Shown one piece after another: positions 34,132-42,990 of a stretch of 64,000 nt of DNA (position 1 is its first letter; every line of letters starts with the position of its first letter). Below the pieces are notes generated by a model. That model had not been told where the DNA came from. It made no database searches and worked only from the letters and a program-made list of their open reading frames with translations. The position numbers were made by a program, and so were the translations under genes. This DNA comes from Herbidospora yilanensis. GTDB lineage: Bacteria; Actinomycetota; Actinomycetes; Streptosporangiales; Streptosporangiaceae. The stretch is from assembly GCF_001570565.1 (NCBI RefSeq), contig NZ_BBXE01000017.1:62001-126000 (forward strand), read 5' to 3'.

Positions 34132-34905
34132 TCAGCGAACCGCCTCGATGAGGATCCGCTGCGAGTGGGCCACGAACGGCCCGTGCCGCTCGATGAAGTC
34201 GTGCAGCGTCTCCAGGCGGTCGCGGTAGGCGTCGACGGTGAACCCGGGGACCGTCCAGATGACCTTGCGCAGGAACACCACGACGGCGGCGACGTCGAAG
34301 AACTCCATCCGCAACGCCTCGTGCCGGACGTCGACCACGTCCAGCCCGGCCCGTTCGGCGGCGGTCACGAGAGACACGACGTCCACGCCGGAATATGTCG
34401 TGCGGGCATCCCCGTCACGGCGGCGGCCGGTGACCGGGCCCATCATGAACTCGGTCAGTTCGCGCACCGTCCCGGACCCGACGTGCTGGGCCAGGTAACA
34501 ACCGCCGGGGGTGAGCACACGCGCGATCTCGTCCCAGCGGGTGGCGACGGGGTGGCGGGAGACGACGAGATCGAAGTGCCTGTCGGGAAAGGGCAGGTCG
34601 GCGTCGTCGGCGACGTGGGCGACGGCGCCGCCGAGCCGCCGCCGGGCGAGGGCGAGATTCGGCTCCCACGATTCGGTCGCCGCCACCACCGGCGGCAGAA
34701 CCGGCACGGACGCCAGCACCTCACCCCCACCGGTCTGCACGTCGAGCAGCGCCTTCGCCGAGGCGGCCCGGTCGGCGAGCAGCCGCGCGTATCCCCAGGA
34801 GGCCCGCTGCTCGGTGGCCCGCCCGTCGAACCAGGAGAAGTCCCACCCTTCGACGGGAACGGCCAGGCCTTCGGCCAGACGATCAGAGAACATGCCGTCC
34901 ACCAT
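34132..34905 (-). CDS. SAM-dependent methyltransferase, class I
   Basis: A 257-residue methyltransferase. The SAM-binding loop is degenerate but readable (KALLDVQTGGGEVLASV, motif I), then ESWEPNLALARRRLG (motif II acidic), HVADDADLPFPDRHFDLVVSRHPV (motif III/IV) and VLTPGGCYLAQHVG (motif V). This is the UbiE/Methyltransf_11 pattern. ATG 34905 follows GGTGGGG; GTG 34917 and ATG 34893 are alternatives. It stands alone between an ABC operon and an ECF42 module. Substrate unknown. Confidence 0.87.
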   Translation of the reverse strand: MVDGMFSDRLAEGLAVPVEGWDFSWFDGRATEQRASWGYARLLADRAASAKALLDVQTGGGEVLASVPVLPPVVAATESWEPNLALARRRLGGAVAHVADDADLPFPDRHFDLVVSRHPVATRWDEIARVLTPGGCYLAQHVGSGTVRELTEFMMGPVTGRRRDGDARTTYSGVDVVSLVTAAERAGLDVVDVRHEALRMEFFDVAAVVVFLRKVIWTVPGFTVDAYRDRLETLHDFIERHGPFVAHSQRILIEAVR

Positions 34906-35091
34906 GCCGGTCCCCACCCGCGGTTTCCCACCGATTTAACGCCTGCCGCCCGAACCCCGTCAGCGGCCACGCGGTCCCGTGCGCCGACCGGCCGAAGAGG
35001 CCGGGCATCAAGACGGACCCGCCGATTCGTCTCCGACGAGCCGACGAACCTGAACACCGATCACGAGCCGGCCCAGACGACCCACGCCCCC

Positions 35092-35487
35092 TCACCGCTC
35101 CCCCCGAGCCCGTTCCTCCGCGATGCGTTCGTCCAGTTCCGGCACCTCGAACACCTCCCGGATCTCCACCCCCTCCTCCCCGTCCTGGACGTAGGGCATC
35201 TTCAACGCCCAGGCCACCGCCTCCTCCTTGGATTCCACCTCGATGATCCAGAACCCGGCGATGACCTCCTTCGTCTCGGTGAACGGCCCGTCGATGACGA
35301 CGGCCTTCCCCTTCCGGTACGAGATCCGCGCCCCCCGCGTCATCGGGTGCAGCGCCTCGGCCGACAGCAGGACGCCGGCCTCCGCCATGGAGTCGTTGTA
35401 GGCCTGCATGGCCTCGATGAGTTCGTCACTCGGCAACACCCCGGCTTCGGTGGCCTCGTTCCCCCGGCCCATGATCATGAATCGCAT
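35092..35487 (-). CDS. DGPF-motif (YCII-related) protein, partner of ECF42 sigma factor 1
   Basis: A 131-residue YCII-like protein. The namesake motif is VIDGPFTETKEVIAGFWIIEV; the N-terminus MRFMIMGRGNEATEAG and the AVAWALKMP helix fit the family. ATG at 35485-35487. It faces the ECF42 sigma gene with only 25 bases between start codons, so their promoters must overlap each other's coding sequence. DGPF proteins are constant neighbours and known targets of ECF42 factors; their biochemical role is unclear. Confidence 0.9.
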   Translation of the reverse strand: MRFMIMGRGNEATEAGVLPSDELIEAMQAYNDSMAEAGVLLSAEALHPMTRGARISYRKGKAVVIDGPFTETKEVIAGFWIIEVESKEEAVAWALKMPYVQDGEEGVEIREVFEVPELDERIAEERARGER

Positions 35488-35512
35488 CCGCCCAGTCTGG
35501 TGGAATGGCGCG

Positions 35513-36730
35513 GTGACCAACAAGGCGCACCACGTGGTGGAAGAGGTCTGGCGGGCCGAGGCGGCCCGGGTCGTCGCCGGGCTGACGCGGCTCACCGGCG
35601 ATGTCGGCCTGGCCGAGGAGCTGGCCCAGGACGCCCTGCTGGCGGCCCTCGAACAGTGGCCGCGGGACGGCGTGCCGGACCGGCCGGGGGCGTGGCTGAC
35701 CACGGTCGCGAAACGCCGGGCCGTCGACCTGTTCCGGCGCCGGGAACGCCACGACGAGAAGCTCGCCGAACTGGCCCGGACCGTCACCGGCGTCGAGGAG
35801 CAACCCGATCCGGACGCCATCGAGGACGACGTCCTGCGGCTGGTCTTCGTCGCCTGTCATCCGGTCCTGACCACGCAGACGCGGGTGGCGCTGACGTTGC
35901 GGCTGCTCGGCGGGCTGAGCACCGACGAGATCGCGCGGGCGTTCCTGTCCCCGGAGGCGACGATGGCCCAGCGGATCTCCCGTGCGAAGAAGACCCTCGC
36001 GGGCGAGCGGGTGCCCTTCGAGGTGCCGGGCCGCGAGGAGCTGGGCGAGCGCCTGGAAGCCGTGCTGGAGGTGGTCTACCTGATCTTCAACGAGGGGTAC
36101 ACCGCCACCGCGGGAGACGACTGGATCAGGCCGCACCTGTGCGCGGAGGCGCTGCGGCTGGCCCGCCTGCTGGCCGACCTCCTGCCGAAGGAGCCCGAGG
36201 TCTACGGGCTGCGGGCGCTCCTGGAGATCCAGGCGTCACGGTTGGGCGCGCGTACCGACGAGCACGGCGATCCGATCCTCCTGTCCGACCAGGACCGCTC
36301 GAAGTGGGACCGCGACCGGATCGCGGCGGGGCTGGCGGCGCTGGAGCGGGCGGGGACGGGGCCGTACGCGCTCCAGGCCGCCATCGCCGCCTGTCACGCG
36401 CGGGCCGAGACGGCGGAGGCGACCGACTGGGCCCGCATCGCGGCCCTCTACGAACGGCTGGCCGAAGAGGTGCCGTCGCCGGTCGTGGAGCTGAACCGGG
36501 CGGTGGCGCTGGCGATGGCCTACGGTCCCGCGGCCGGGCTGGCCCTGGTCGACGAGCTGGCCGGCGAGCCGGCGCTGCGGAGTTACCACCTGCTGCCCAG
36601 CGTGCGGGGCGATCTGCTGGCCAGGCTGGGCCGCGACGAGGAGGCCAGGGCCGAGTTCCGCCGGGCGGCGGCGCTGACGCGCAACGAGCGCGAGAGGGCC
36701 CTGCTGCTGGCGCGCGCCGGAGTATCCTGA
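35513..36730 (+). CDS. ECF42-group RNA polymerase sigma factor 1
   Basis: A 405-residue sigma factor. Residues 1-170 are sigma2 and sigma4 (VGLAEELAQDALLAALEQWPRDG, RPGAWLTTVAKRRAVDLFRR, then TRVALTLRLLGGLSTDEIARAFLSPEATMAQRISRAKKTL). The remaining 230 residues are the helical, TPR-like extension of ECF42 (VVYLIFNEGYTATAG, LLSDQDRSKWDRD, VVELNRAVALAMAYGPAAGLALVD). These factors have no anti-sigma factor; the extension is thought to regulate them. GTG at 35513. Followed after five bases by a tyrosine recombinase gene. Confidence 0.92.
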   Translation: MTNKAHHVVEEVWRAEAARVVAGLTRLTGDVGLAEELAQDALLAALEQWPRDGVPDRPGAWLTTVAKRRAVDLFRRRERHDEKLAELARTVTGVEEQPDPDAIEDDVLRLVFVACHPVLTTQTRVALTLRLLGGLSTDEIARAFLSPEATMAQRISRAKKTLAGERVPFEVPGREELGERLEAVLEVVYLIFNEGYTATAGDDWIRPHLCAEALRLARLLADLLPKEPEVYGLRALLEIQASRLGARTDEHGDPILLSDQDRSKWDRDRIAAGLAALERAGTGPYALQAAIAACHARAETAEATDWARIAALYERLAEEVPSPVVELNRAVALAMAYGPAAGLALVDELAGEPALRSYHLLPSVRGDLLARLGRDEEARAEFRRAAALTRNERERALLLARAGVS

Positions 36731-36735
36731 CGATC

Positions 36736-37680
36736 ATGAGTCTGCCCGAACGTGTGATCGACGGCGTGGTGGCCCGTGACGTCGAGGCGGTGCTCGACCG
36801 GCTCACCCAGGCCTGGCTGCTGTCGTTCTCCTCCCCCCACACGCGCTCGGCCTACGGCTCCGACCTGGGTCAGTGGCTCGCCTTCTGCGAGCGGCACGAG
36901 ATCCACCCGCTGCGGGCCGTCCGCGTCCACGGCGACGCGTTCGCCCGCTGGCTCGAACCGGTCTCCCCGCGCACCCTCGCGCGGAAGTTGTCGGCGATCT
37001 CGTCGTGGTACGCCTACGCGACCGACGAGGGCGTCCTGGAGTCCAACCCCTTCACCCGGGTACGCCGCCCCAAGGTCGAACGTTTCCAGTCGGAGACCGT
37101 CGGCCTCACCGAAGAGGAGGCCCGCGCCCTCGTGGCGGCGGCCGACGCGACGAGGGGCCCGACCGCCCTCCGCACGGCCGCGTTCATCCGGCTGATGATC
37201 GAGCTGGGCCCGCGTGTGTCGGAGGCGCTGGCGGCCACGATCGACGACCTGGGTCACCAGCGCGGCCACCGTACCCTCAGGATCGTCGGGAAGGGGCAGA
37301 AGACCCGCGTGCGCAACCTGCCGCCCGCCACCGCGGCCGCCCTCGACGCCTATCTCGACGACCGCGCCCGCCTGGCGGGCGTCGCCAGGGAGCGGTTGTC
37401 GGGCCCGCTCTTCGCCACGGCGGGCGGCCGGGCCCTCGACCGCGCCGACGCCTACCGCCTGGTCGTGAAGGTCGCCAAGGCCGCGGGCCTGGAGTCGAAG
37501 GTGACCCCCCACGCCCTGCGCCACACCTTCGCGACGGTCGCCAGCGACCGGGGCGCCTCGGTCAAGCAACTGCAGCAGGCGCTCGGCCATTCGAGTTCGT
37601 CGACCACCGACATCTACATCCACAGCCGCGACAACCTCGAACGCGACCCGTCCCAGATCGTCGCGGCGGTCATCGGATGA
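36736..37680 (+). CDS. Tyrosine recombinase/integrase (XerC/D-like)
   Basis: A 314-residue recombinase. N-terminal SAM-like core-binding domain (about 15-100: SSPHTRSAYGSDLGQWLAFC, SPRTLARKLSAISSWYAYA) and catalytic domain with Arg in ELGPRVSEALA, Lys in GKGQKTR, HALRHTFATV (His-x-x-Arg), the second His in LGHSSSSTT and the nucleophile Tyr in DIYIH. Length and layout fit XerC/XerD or a solitary integrase. No other phage or plasmid gene and no att-like repeat are visible here, so it may be a chromosomal Xer-like enzyme. It starts five bases after the sigma gene and ends in an ATGA overlap with the ACT gene. Confidence 0.92.
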   Translation: MSLPERVIDGVVARDVEAVLDRLTQAWLLSFSSPHTRSAYGSDLGQWLAFCERHEIHPLRAVRVHGDAFARWLEPVSPRTLARKLSAISSWYAYATDEGVLESNPFTRVRRPKVERFQSETVGLTEEEARALVAAADATRGPTALRTAAFIRLMIELGPRVSEALAATIDDLGHQRGHRTLRIVGKGQKTRVRNLPPATAAALDAYLDDRARLAGVARERLSGPLFATAGGRALDRADAYRLVVKVAKAAGLESKVTPHALRHTFATVASDRGASVKQLQQALGHSSSSTTDIYIHSRDNLERDPSQIVAAVIG

Positions 37681-38087
37681 CGCCCGGCGAACACGACCTC
37701 GCCACCCTGCTGGCCGGCCTCGACCCCGTGCTCCACGACGGCGTCTACGTCTTCGCTACCGCCGCCGAGCCGCCACCGGGCCTCACCCCGGTGCTGACGT
37801 TCACCGAGCCCGAAGGCGTGACCCTGGTGGTCCCGCACGGCCAGGCCGAGGGCGTCTTCCCGTGCCGCTGGATCACGTTGCGGGTGCACTCGTCGCTGGC
37901 CGCCGTCGGGATGCTGGCCGCCGTCACGGCCGCGCTGGCGGCGGAGGGCATCCCGTGCAACGTGGTGGCCGCCTACTTCCACGACCACCTGTTCGTGCCG
38001 CCGGAGCGGGCCGGCGACACGATGCGGGTGTTGCGTCAGTTGTCGGCGAACGTCCAGGCCAGGTGGGACAGGCCCTCTTCGGCGTAG
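37677..38087 (+). CDS. ACT domain-containing protein
   Basis: A 136-residue protein of the ACT_7 type: LDPVLHDGVYVFATAAE, TEPEGVTLVVPHGQAE, WITLRVHSSLAAVGMLAAVTAALAAEGIPCNVVAAYFHDHLFVPPERAGDTMRVLRQLS. Such single-domain proteins probably bind amino acids. ATG overlaps the recombinase stop. The last 52 bases overlap the 3' end of the convergent phosphotransferase gene, and the C-terminal residues after RQLSANVQ are likely just read-through of that overlap. Confidence 0.88.
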   Translation: MTPGEHDLATLLAGLDPVLHDGVYVFATAAEPPPGLTPVLTFTEPEGVTLVVPHGQAEGVFPCRWITLRVHSSLAAVGMLAAVTAALAAEGIPCNVVAAYFHDHLFVPPERAGDTMRVLRQLSANVQARWDRPSSA

Positions 38088-38887
38088 TGGCGGGCGCCGG
38101 GCTGGGTCAGGCCGTAGGCGATGTCCTCGATGAGCGCGCAGCGCGCGTAGAACCGGGCGCGCGTCTCCACCGTCGGCCCGGCGTCGCCGCCGTGGGCGCG
38201 GTAGTGGCGCAGCGTCTCGGCGAACACCTCGGGGCCGAGGTCGCGCAGGACCAGGCCGAGGTCGTAGGCGGGGTCGGAGATCGCGGCGTCGGTCCAGTCG
38301 ATGACCCCGGTGACGGTCGTGCCGTCGGTCAGCACGTGTTCGGCGCCGAGGTCGTTGTGGCAGAACGCCAGCGTCTTGGTCTCGTTCCGCGGCGGGTTCT
38401 CGCGGAGGAACCTCTCAACGGGGTCGCGCAGGTCGTCGGGCACATGGTCCCTGACGACCTCCTTGTACTCCTCGATGGTCCCGGCCAGCCAGGCGTAGAA
38501 CGGTTCGTCGTCGACCTCCACCAGGTCGGCGACGCGCTCCCTCGGCACCGCGTTCATGGCCGCGAGGAAGGCCCCCAGTGGTGCGGCGACCGCGAGCCCG
38601 AGCCGGCTGTCGAGGGGTTCCCCCGCCAGTTTCCGGTACGCCATCACACCCGCCTGATCGTCCACGAAGACGACCTGAGGGGTCGGCACGGGCGAGACCT
38701 CCGCGACGACGGCGAGCAGCGCGGCCTCGCGGCGGACCTCCTCCGCGCCGCCCTCCTTGCTGCCGCGCACGATCAGGTCGCCGTCGACCTCGTAGGCGAC
38801 GTTGTCCCAGCCTTCGCCGAGCTTGACCACCGACCGGGCCGGACGCCCCAGATGACGCGCCGCCACGGCGCCGATCTCGTCGATCAC
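38036..38887 (-). CDS. Aminoglycoside phosphotransferase-family kinase
   Basis: A 283-residue APH/ChoK-like kinase. Gly-rich segment GEGWDNVAYEVDGDLIVRGS, an APH Brenner motif with the catalytic Asp in FCHNDLGAEHVL, and the metal-binding GVIDWTDAAISDPAYDLGL. Start GTG overlaps the stop of the upstream membrane-anchored gene, so it is the third gene of the SigE-family operon. It may phosphorylate an antibiotic, a sugar or a small metabolite; family membership alone does not prove resistance. Confidence 0.9.
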   Translation of the reverse strand: MIDEIGAVAARHLGRPARSVVKLGEGWDNVAYEVDGDLIVRGSKEGGAEEVRREAALLAVVAEVSPVPTPQVVFVDDQAGVMAYRKLAGEPLDSRLGLAVAAPLGAFLAAMNAVPRERVADLVEVDDEPFYAWLAGTIEEYKEVVRDHVPDDLRDPVERFLRENPPRNETKTLAFCHNDLGAEHVLTDGTTVTGVIDWTDAAISDPAYDLGLVLRDLGPEVFAETLRHYRAHGGDAGPTVETRARFYARCALIEDIAYGLTQPGARHYAEEGLSHLAWTFADN

Positions 38888-40083
38888 GAGCCCGAGGTTA
38901 TCCGCTTCAGGTCGATGAACACCAATGTGTCGTCTCCGGTCCGATGCGCGCTGAGCATGTCCCGGTCGTCCACGGTCACGCCCATCGTGGTGAAGGACCG
39001 CTCGCCCCCGTCCAGGGGGACGTTCAGCTCCAGGCTGCCGGACCGCCCGGTGACCACGTCGACGACGTACTGCTCGACCTCGTCCCGGCCGGTGACCGTC
39101 GGGGCCATGAACCGGTCGGCGGCCAGCCCCTGCGGCAGGTCGGGCACCTGCCGCTCGCCCGACCCGTCCCGGGCGCGCGCGTAGGGCCTGCCGTCGGCGT
39201 GCAGCCCGGAGCAGGTGCTCACCCCGCAGACGACGTAGCGGTCGCCCGGAGTGAGGGCGGCGTGGCGGACCTCCCCGGTCTCCAGGTTGACGAGCCGCCG
39301 GAAGCGCACGTCCTTCTCGCCGTCGGAGGGCCGGAAGGGGTCGCCCGCCCAGGGCCACTCCAGCAGGTGCAGCCCCTCGCCGCCCGGCACCGGCGCGGGC
39401 GGCCCGCCCGTCACCGGGACGCTGAAGACGCCGATGTCGCCCGCGGAGTAGACGAGGCGGTCGCGGACCAGGTCGGTGGCCCACGGCACGTGCGGCAGCG
39501 TGCCCGGCAGCCGTTCGGCGGTCCCCCCGGCCAGCGGCGCCCGCCACAGGGTCGCGGAGGTGTCGGTCTTGACGTGCCAGACCAGCCGGTCACCCGCGAC
39601 CACGAATCCGTCGGCGATCTCGCCCTTGCGGGAGGGCACGAGCGTGACCTGGCGCAACTCGCGGGTGCGCTGGTCGTAGGCGTAGACCGCGCCGGCCCTC
39701 TCGTGGGAGCTCCAGGTCGTCAGCAGCGTGGTGTGGTCGTCGGCGATGAGCAGCGGCCGCAGCCGCTTGCCGTTCTTCAATGAGGCCGGGGCGATCTGGA
39801 CCGCGCCGGGCCACACCTCTTCGACCGGCGGCGACCCCGCCACCTGCTCCTGGGTGATGGCCGGCAGGGACGGGGTGACCACCACGGGCTCGGGCCTCTC
39901 GTGCCGGACGGCGAGCACCGTCCCGGTCGCGGCCAGCACGACGGCGGCCGCCGAGGCGAGCAGCCGGGACCGGGCCCGGCGGCGGCGACGGCGGGCGACC
40001 CCGTCGAGCAGGCCGGGCGGGGCGACGGGGGCGTGGGTCGCGGCGCGCGCCAGCGTGGCGCGCAGGTCGTCTTCCAGCGTCAT
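38884..40083 (-). CDS. Membrane-anchored beta-propeller-like protein, probable partner of the SigE-type sigma factor
   Basis: A 399-residue protein. Short cytoplasmic N-terminus (MTLEDDLRATLARAATHAPVAPPGLLDGV), an Arg-rich stop (RRRRRRARSR), one membrane helix (LLASAAAVVLAATGTVLAV) and an outer domain of repeated short beta elements (GDRLVWHVKTDTSATLWRAPLAGG, DRLVYSAGDIGVFSVPVTGG) like a TolB/WD40 propeller. The start overlaps the sigma stop (ATGA). Sigma followed by a single-span protein is the layout of an anti-sigma factor, though no zinc anti-sigma motif is visible. Could be a sensor for the system. Confidence 0.8.
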   Translation of the reverse strand: MTLEDDLRATLARAATHAPVAPPGLLDGVARRRRRRARSRLLASAAAVVLAATGTVLAVRHERPEPVVVTPSLPAITQEQVAGSPPVEEVWPGAVQIAPASLKNGKRLRPLLIADDHTTLLTTWSSHERAGAVYAYDQRTRELRQVTLVPSRKGEIADGFVVAGDRLVWHVKTDTSATLWRAPLAGGTAERLPGTLPHVPWATDLVRDRLVYSAGDIGVFSVPVTGGPPAPVPGGEGLHLLEWPWAGDPFRPSDGEKDVRFRRLVNLETGEVRHAALTPGDRYVVCGVSTCSGLHADGRPYARARDGSGERQVPDLPQGLAADRFMAPTVTGRDEVEQYVVDVVTGRSGSLELNVPLDGGERSFTTMGVTVDDRDMLSAHRTGDDTLVFIDLKRITSGS

Positions 40084-40577
40084 CGCAGGCTCCTGTCGGT
40101 CGCGGTGTCTCCGATGACGGTGCGCAGGCGGGCCAGGCCGTGGCTCGCGTGGCTGCGGACGGTGCCGCGCGCGATGCCCAGCACCCGGGCTATCTCGGCG
40201 TCGGTCAGGTCCTCGTAGTAGCGCAGCACCAGCACGGCGCGCTGTTTGCGGGGCAGCACCGTCAGCGCCCGCCACAGTCCCTGCTCGCGGTCGGAGGGAC
40301 GCTCGTCCTCCCACGCTCGGTCGGGCGGGTCGACGGACAGGCTCTCGCGGCGGCGCCGCCGCCAGACGCTGATGTGCAGGCGGGCCATGACGACCCGCAC
40401 GTAGGCCTCCGGGTCGTCCTTCCGCCGGACGCGCGGCCACGCCCGGTGCAGCCGCGCCAGCGCCTCCTGCGTGAGGTCGGCCGCGTCGTGGGGGTCGCCG
40501 CTCAGGACGTAGCCGTACCGTAAGAGGGCGTCGGCGCGTTCGGCGGCGAACGCGGCGAAGTCGGGGTCGGAGGTCAC
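40080..40577 (-). CDS. SigE-family ECF sigma factor
   Basis: A 165-residue sigma factor. Region 2: ALLRYGYVLSGDPHDAADLTQEALARLHRAWPRV; region 4: RALTVLPRKQRAVLVLRYYEDLTDAEIARVLGIARGTVRSHASHGLARLR. The compact length and the opening AFAAERADALLRYGYVLSGD match the actinobacterial SigE (TIGR02983-like) family. GTG start at 40575-40577. First gene of a tightly overlapped operon with a membrane propeller protein and an APH-like kinase. Confidence 0.92.
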   Translation of the reverse strand: MTSDPDFAAFAAERADALLRYGYVLSGDPHDAADLTQEALARLHRAWPRVRRKDDPEAYVRVVMARLHISVWRRRRRESLSVDPPDRAWEDERPSDREQGLWRALTVLPRKQRAVLVLRYYEDLTDAEIARVLGIARGTVRSHASHGLARLRTVIGDTATDRSLR

Positions 40578-40613
40578 ATCACCTAGACGGCTCTCGCCGC
40601 CGAAGTGTTGAAG

Positions 40614-41414
40614 TCAGCCCGCCAGCACCGTCAGCGTCTCTCCGAGGGGCGCGTCGAGTTTGAGGAGCGCCTGGGCGTCTCCGCCGGTCGGGCCCTGGTT
40701 GACGATCGCGATCGGGATGCCGAGCGCCTCGGCCCGGTCGACGAAACGGCGCCCCGACCGGACGGTCAGCGACGAGCCCAGCACCAGCAGCAGCCGGGCC
40801 GCGGCCACCATCGCGAAGCACTCGTCGACGCGCGGCCGGGGCACGTTCTCGCCGAAGAAGACCACGTCGGGCTTGAGCAGGCCGCCGCAGCCCGCGCAGT
40901 CGACCACGGTGAACCCGGCCACCAGTTCGTCGGGGACGACGGCGTCTCCGTCGGGGTTGATGGGGCCGACGGCCGCGTCGAAGCCGGGGTTGGCCGCCCT
41001 CAGGCGGTCGTCGAGTTCGGTGCGGGGGACACGGGCCCGGCAGCGGAGGCAGGCGACCCGGTCGAGGCCGCCGTGGAGCTCGACCACGCGCCGGCTGCCG
41101 GCCGCCTGGTGGAGGCCGTCGACGTTCTGGGTCACCACGCCGTCGACGAGGCCGAGCCGTTCGAGGCGGGCGACCGCGTGGTGGCCGGCGTTGGGTTCGA
41201 CGCGGCCCATGTGGCGCCAGCCGACGTGGCTGCGGGCCCAGTAGCGGCGCCGGGCGGCGGCGCTGGTGGTGAAGGTCTGGTAGGTCATCGGGTCGGCTCG
41301 GCGGGCCCGGCCGGTCTCGCCCCGGTAGTCGGGGATGCCCGACTCGGTCGACAGGCCCGCGCCGCTGAGGACCACCACGCCCCCGTCGCCGACCAGGCCG
41401 GCGAGTTCTCGCAT
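40614..41414 (-). CDS. Sir2-family NAD-dependent protein deacylase
   Basis: A 266-residue sirtuin. NAD-binding LSGAGLSTESGIPDYRG, TQNVDGLH, the catalytic His in VVELHGGL, the zinc-binding pairs CLRC and CAGC, then GLLKPDVVFFGENVP and VLGSSLTV. Activity on lysine acyl groups is expected. The ATG shares a base with the upstream sigma stop (TGATG); a GTG one codon earlier (41417) overlaps by four. So it is the third gene of an operon DGPF2-ECF42-Sir2, implying that the sigma factor's regulon includes a deacylase. Confidence 0.94.
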   Translation of the reverse strand: MRELAGLVGDGGVVVLSGAGLSTESGIPDYRGETGRARRADPMTYQTFTTSAAARRRYWARSHVGWRHMGRVEPNAGHHAVARLERLGLVDGVVTQNVDGLHQAAGSRRVVELHGGLDRVACLRCRARVPRTELDDRLRAANPGFDAAVGPINPDGDAVVPDELVAGFTVVDCAGCGGLLKPDVVFFGENVPRPRVDECFAMVAAARLLLVLGSSLTVRSGRRFVDRAEALGIPIAIVNQGPTGGDAQALLKLDAPLGETLTVLAG

Positions 41415-42646
41415 CACCTGTCCATTCTGCGGTCCGCCTGGCGTGCCTTGTGCTCCAGGTAGCGCCGTTCGGGCTGGTTCGCGGTCTGGCGCGCGGCCTT
41501 GGCGTAGGCGGCGCGGGCGCCGTCGAGGTCGCCGGCCATGTCGAGCAGGTGGGCCCGGACCGCCTCCACGCGGTGGTGGCCCTTCAGCCGGGGGTCCTGC
41601 TCGACCTCGGTCAGGAGGTCGAGGCCGGCGGCGGGGCCGTCGACCATGGCGACGGCGACGGCGTGGTTGAGGGACACCATGGGGCCGGGCCAGAAGCGCT
41701 TGAGGGTGGCGTACAGGACCAGGATCTGCCGCCAGTCGGTCTGGGCGGCGCTGGGGGCCTCGTCGTGGACGGCCGCGATGGCGGCCTGCACCTGGTAGGG
41801 GCCGAGCGACGCCGAGCGCAGGGTCTCGGTGATCAGGTCGGTGCCCTCGGCGATGAGGGCCCGGTTCCAGCGGGAACGGTCCTGTTCGGCGAGTGGGATC
41901 AGGGTCCCGCCGGGGCCGGTCCGGGCGGGGCGGCGGGCGTCGGTGAGCAGCATCAGGGCCAGCAGCCCGGACACCTCGCCGTCGCCGGGCAGCAGCCCGT
42001 GGAGCCGCCGGGTCAGCCGGATCGCCTCGGCGGTCAGCTCGACGTCGAGCAGCCCCTCTCCGGCGCTGGCGGCGTAGCCCTCGTTGAAGATCAGGTAGAG
42101 GACGTGCAGGACGACCGCGAGCCGTCCCTCCCACTCGGCCGCCGGGGGCGGCTCGAACCGGGCTCCGGCGGCCCTGACCGACTGCTTGGCCCGGCTGATG
42201 CGCTGGCCCATGGTCGCCTCGGGGACCAGGAACGCCCGCGCGATCTGCCCCGTCGTCAACCCGCCCACGGCCCGCAGGGTGAGGGCGACCTGCGACGACG
42301 GCGAGATCGACGGATGGCAGCACAGGAACAGCAGGGTGAGGGTGTCGTCGTGGTGCTCCACGTCGTCGCCGGGGCCGGGCATCGCCGCGACGCGTTCCTC
42401 GCGGCGTTCGCGCGCCTGGTCGCCGCGCGCCTCGTCGGCCAGGCGGCGGCCGGCGACGGTCACCAGCCACGCCTTCGGGGACGCCGGGACGCCCTCGACG
42501 GGCCACTGGAGCGCCGCTGCCAGCAGGGCCTCCTGGACGGCGTCCTCGCACGCGTCGAAGCGGCCCCAGCGGCGCACCAGCACCGCGAGCACCTGCGGCG
42601 CCAGCTCCCGCAGCAGGCGGTCGGTCACCGCGTCGACGCCGGTCAT
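41414..42646 (-). CDS. ECF42-group RNA polymerase sigma factor 2
   Basis: A 410-residue ECF42 factor. Sigma region 2: ELAPQVLAVLVRRWGRFDACEDAVQEALLAAALQWPVEG; region 4: SSQVALTLRAVGGLTTGQIARAFLVPEATMGQRISRAKQSV. Extension with VLYLIFNEGYAASAG, IPLAEQDRSRWNRALI and VSLNHAVAVAMVDGPAAGLDLL. The ATG overlaps the stop of the DGPF gene upstream, and its stop touches the sirtuin start. Closely resembles the other two ECF42 factors in this window but is clearly a separate lineage (about half the residues differ by eye). Confidence 0.92.
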   Translation of the reverse strand: MTGVDAVTDRLLRELAPQVLAVLVRRWGRFDACEDAVQEALLAAALQWPVEGVPASPKAWLVTVAGRRLADEARGDQARERREERVAAMPGPGDDVEHHDDTLTLLFLCCHPSISPSSQVALTLRAVGGLTTGQIARAFLVPEATMGQRISRAKQSVRAAGARFEPPPAAEWEGRLAVVLHVLYLIFNEGYAASAGEGLLDVELTAEAIRLTRRLHGLLPGDGEVSGLLALMLLTDARRPARTGPGGTLIPLAEQDRSRWNRALIAEGTDLITETLRSASLGPYQVQAAIAAVHDEAPSAAQTDWRQILVLYATLKRFWPGPMVSLNHAVAVAMVDGPAAGLDLLTEVEQDPRLKGHHRVEAVRAHLLDMAGDLDGARAAYAKAARQTANQPERRYLEHKARQADRRMDR

Positions 42647-42990
42647 GAGCCCTCGTACACCGGTCTCACCTCGACGGCGGAGAACTCGGCCTCCGGCAGC
42701 CCGGCCGCCAGTTCGACGGCCCGTTCGGCCGAGCACTCGACGATGTAGAAACTGGCCAGGAACTCCTTGGCCTCCACGAACGGCCCGTCGGTGACCACGG
42801 GGATCCCGTCGCGCACCCGCACCGACCTGGCCTGGTCTTCGCCTTCGAGGCCCTGCGCGGCCACCAGCTCGCCGGTCTCGCGGAGTTCGGCGATCCAGGC
42901 GTCGTGGCGGTCGACCAGGGTCTGGAACTCCTCGGGCGAGAACGCCGCGTACCCCGCCTGCGTGCCGTAGATCATCAGCGCGTACTTCAT
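42643..42990 (-). CDS. DGPF-motif protein, partner of ECF42 sigma factor 2
   Basis: A 115-residue YCII-like protein, MKYALMIYGTQAGYAAF at the start, with the motif VVTDGPFVEAKEFLASFYIVEC. ATG at 42988-42990 is the only start before the fold. Stop overlaps the sigma ATG. An ECF-like promoter is possible upstream (GCAACC near 43040 and GATCGG near 43012 on the minus strand) but does not match the ECF42 consensus I recall. Confidence 0.9.
   Translation of the reverse strand: MKYALMIYGTQAGYAAFSPEEFQTLVDRHDAWIAELRETGELVAAQGLEGEDQARSVRVRDGIPVVTDGPFVEAKEFLASFYIVECSAERAVELAAGLPEAEFSAVEVRPVYEGS

Noticed and set aside
36736-37680. Tyrosine recombinase as the mark of an integrated element
   Set aside because: No excisionase, replication or phage genes, no tRNA and no flanking direct repeats are visible around it.
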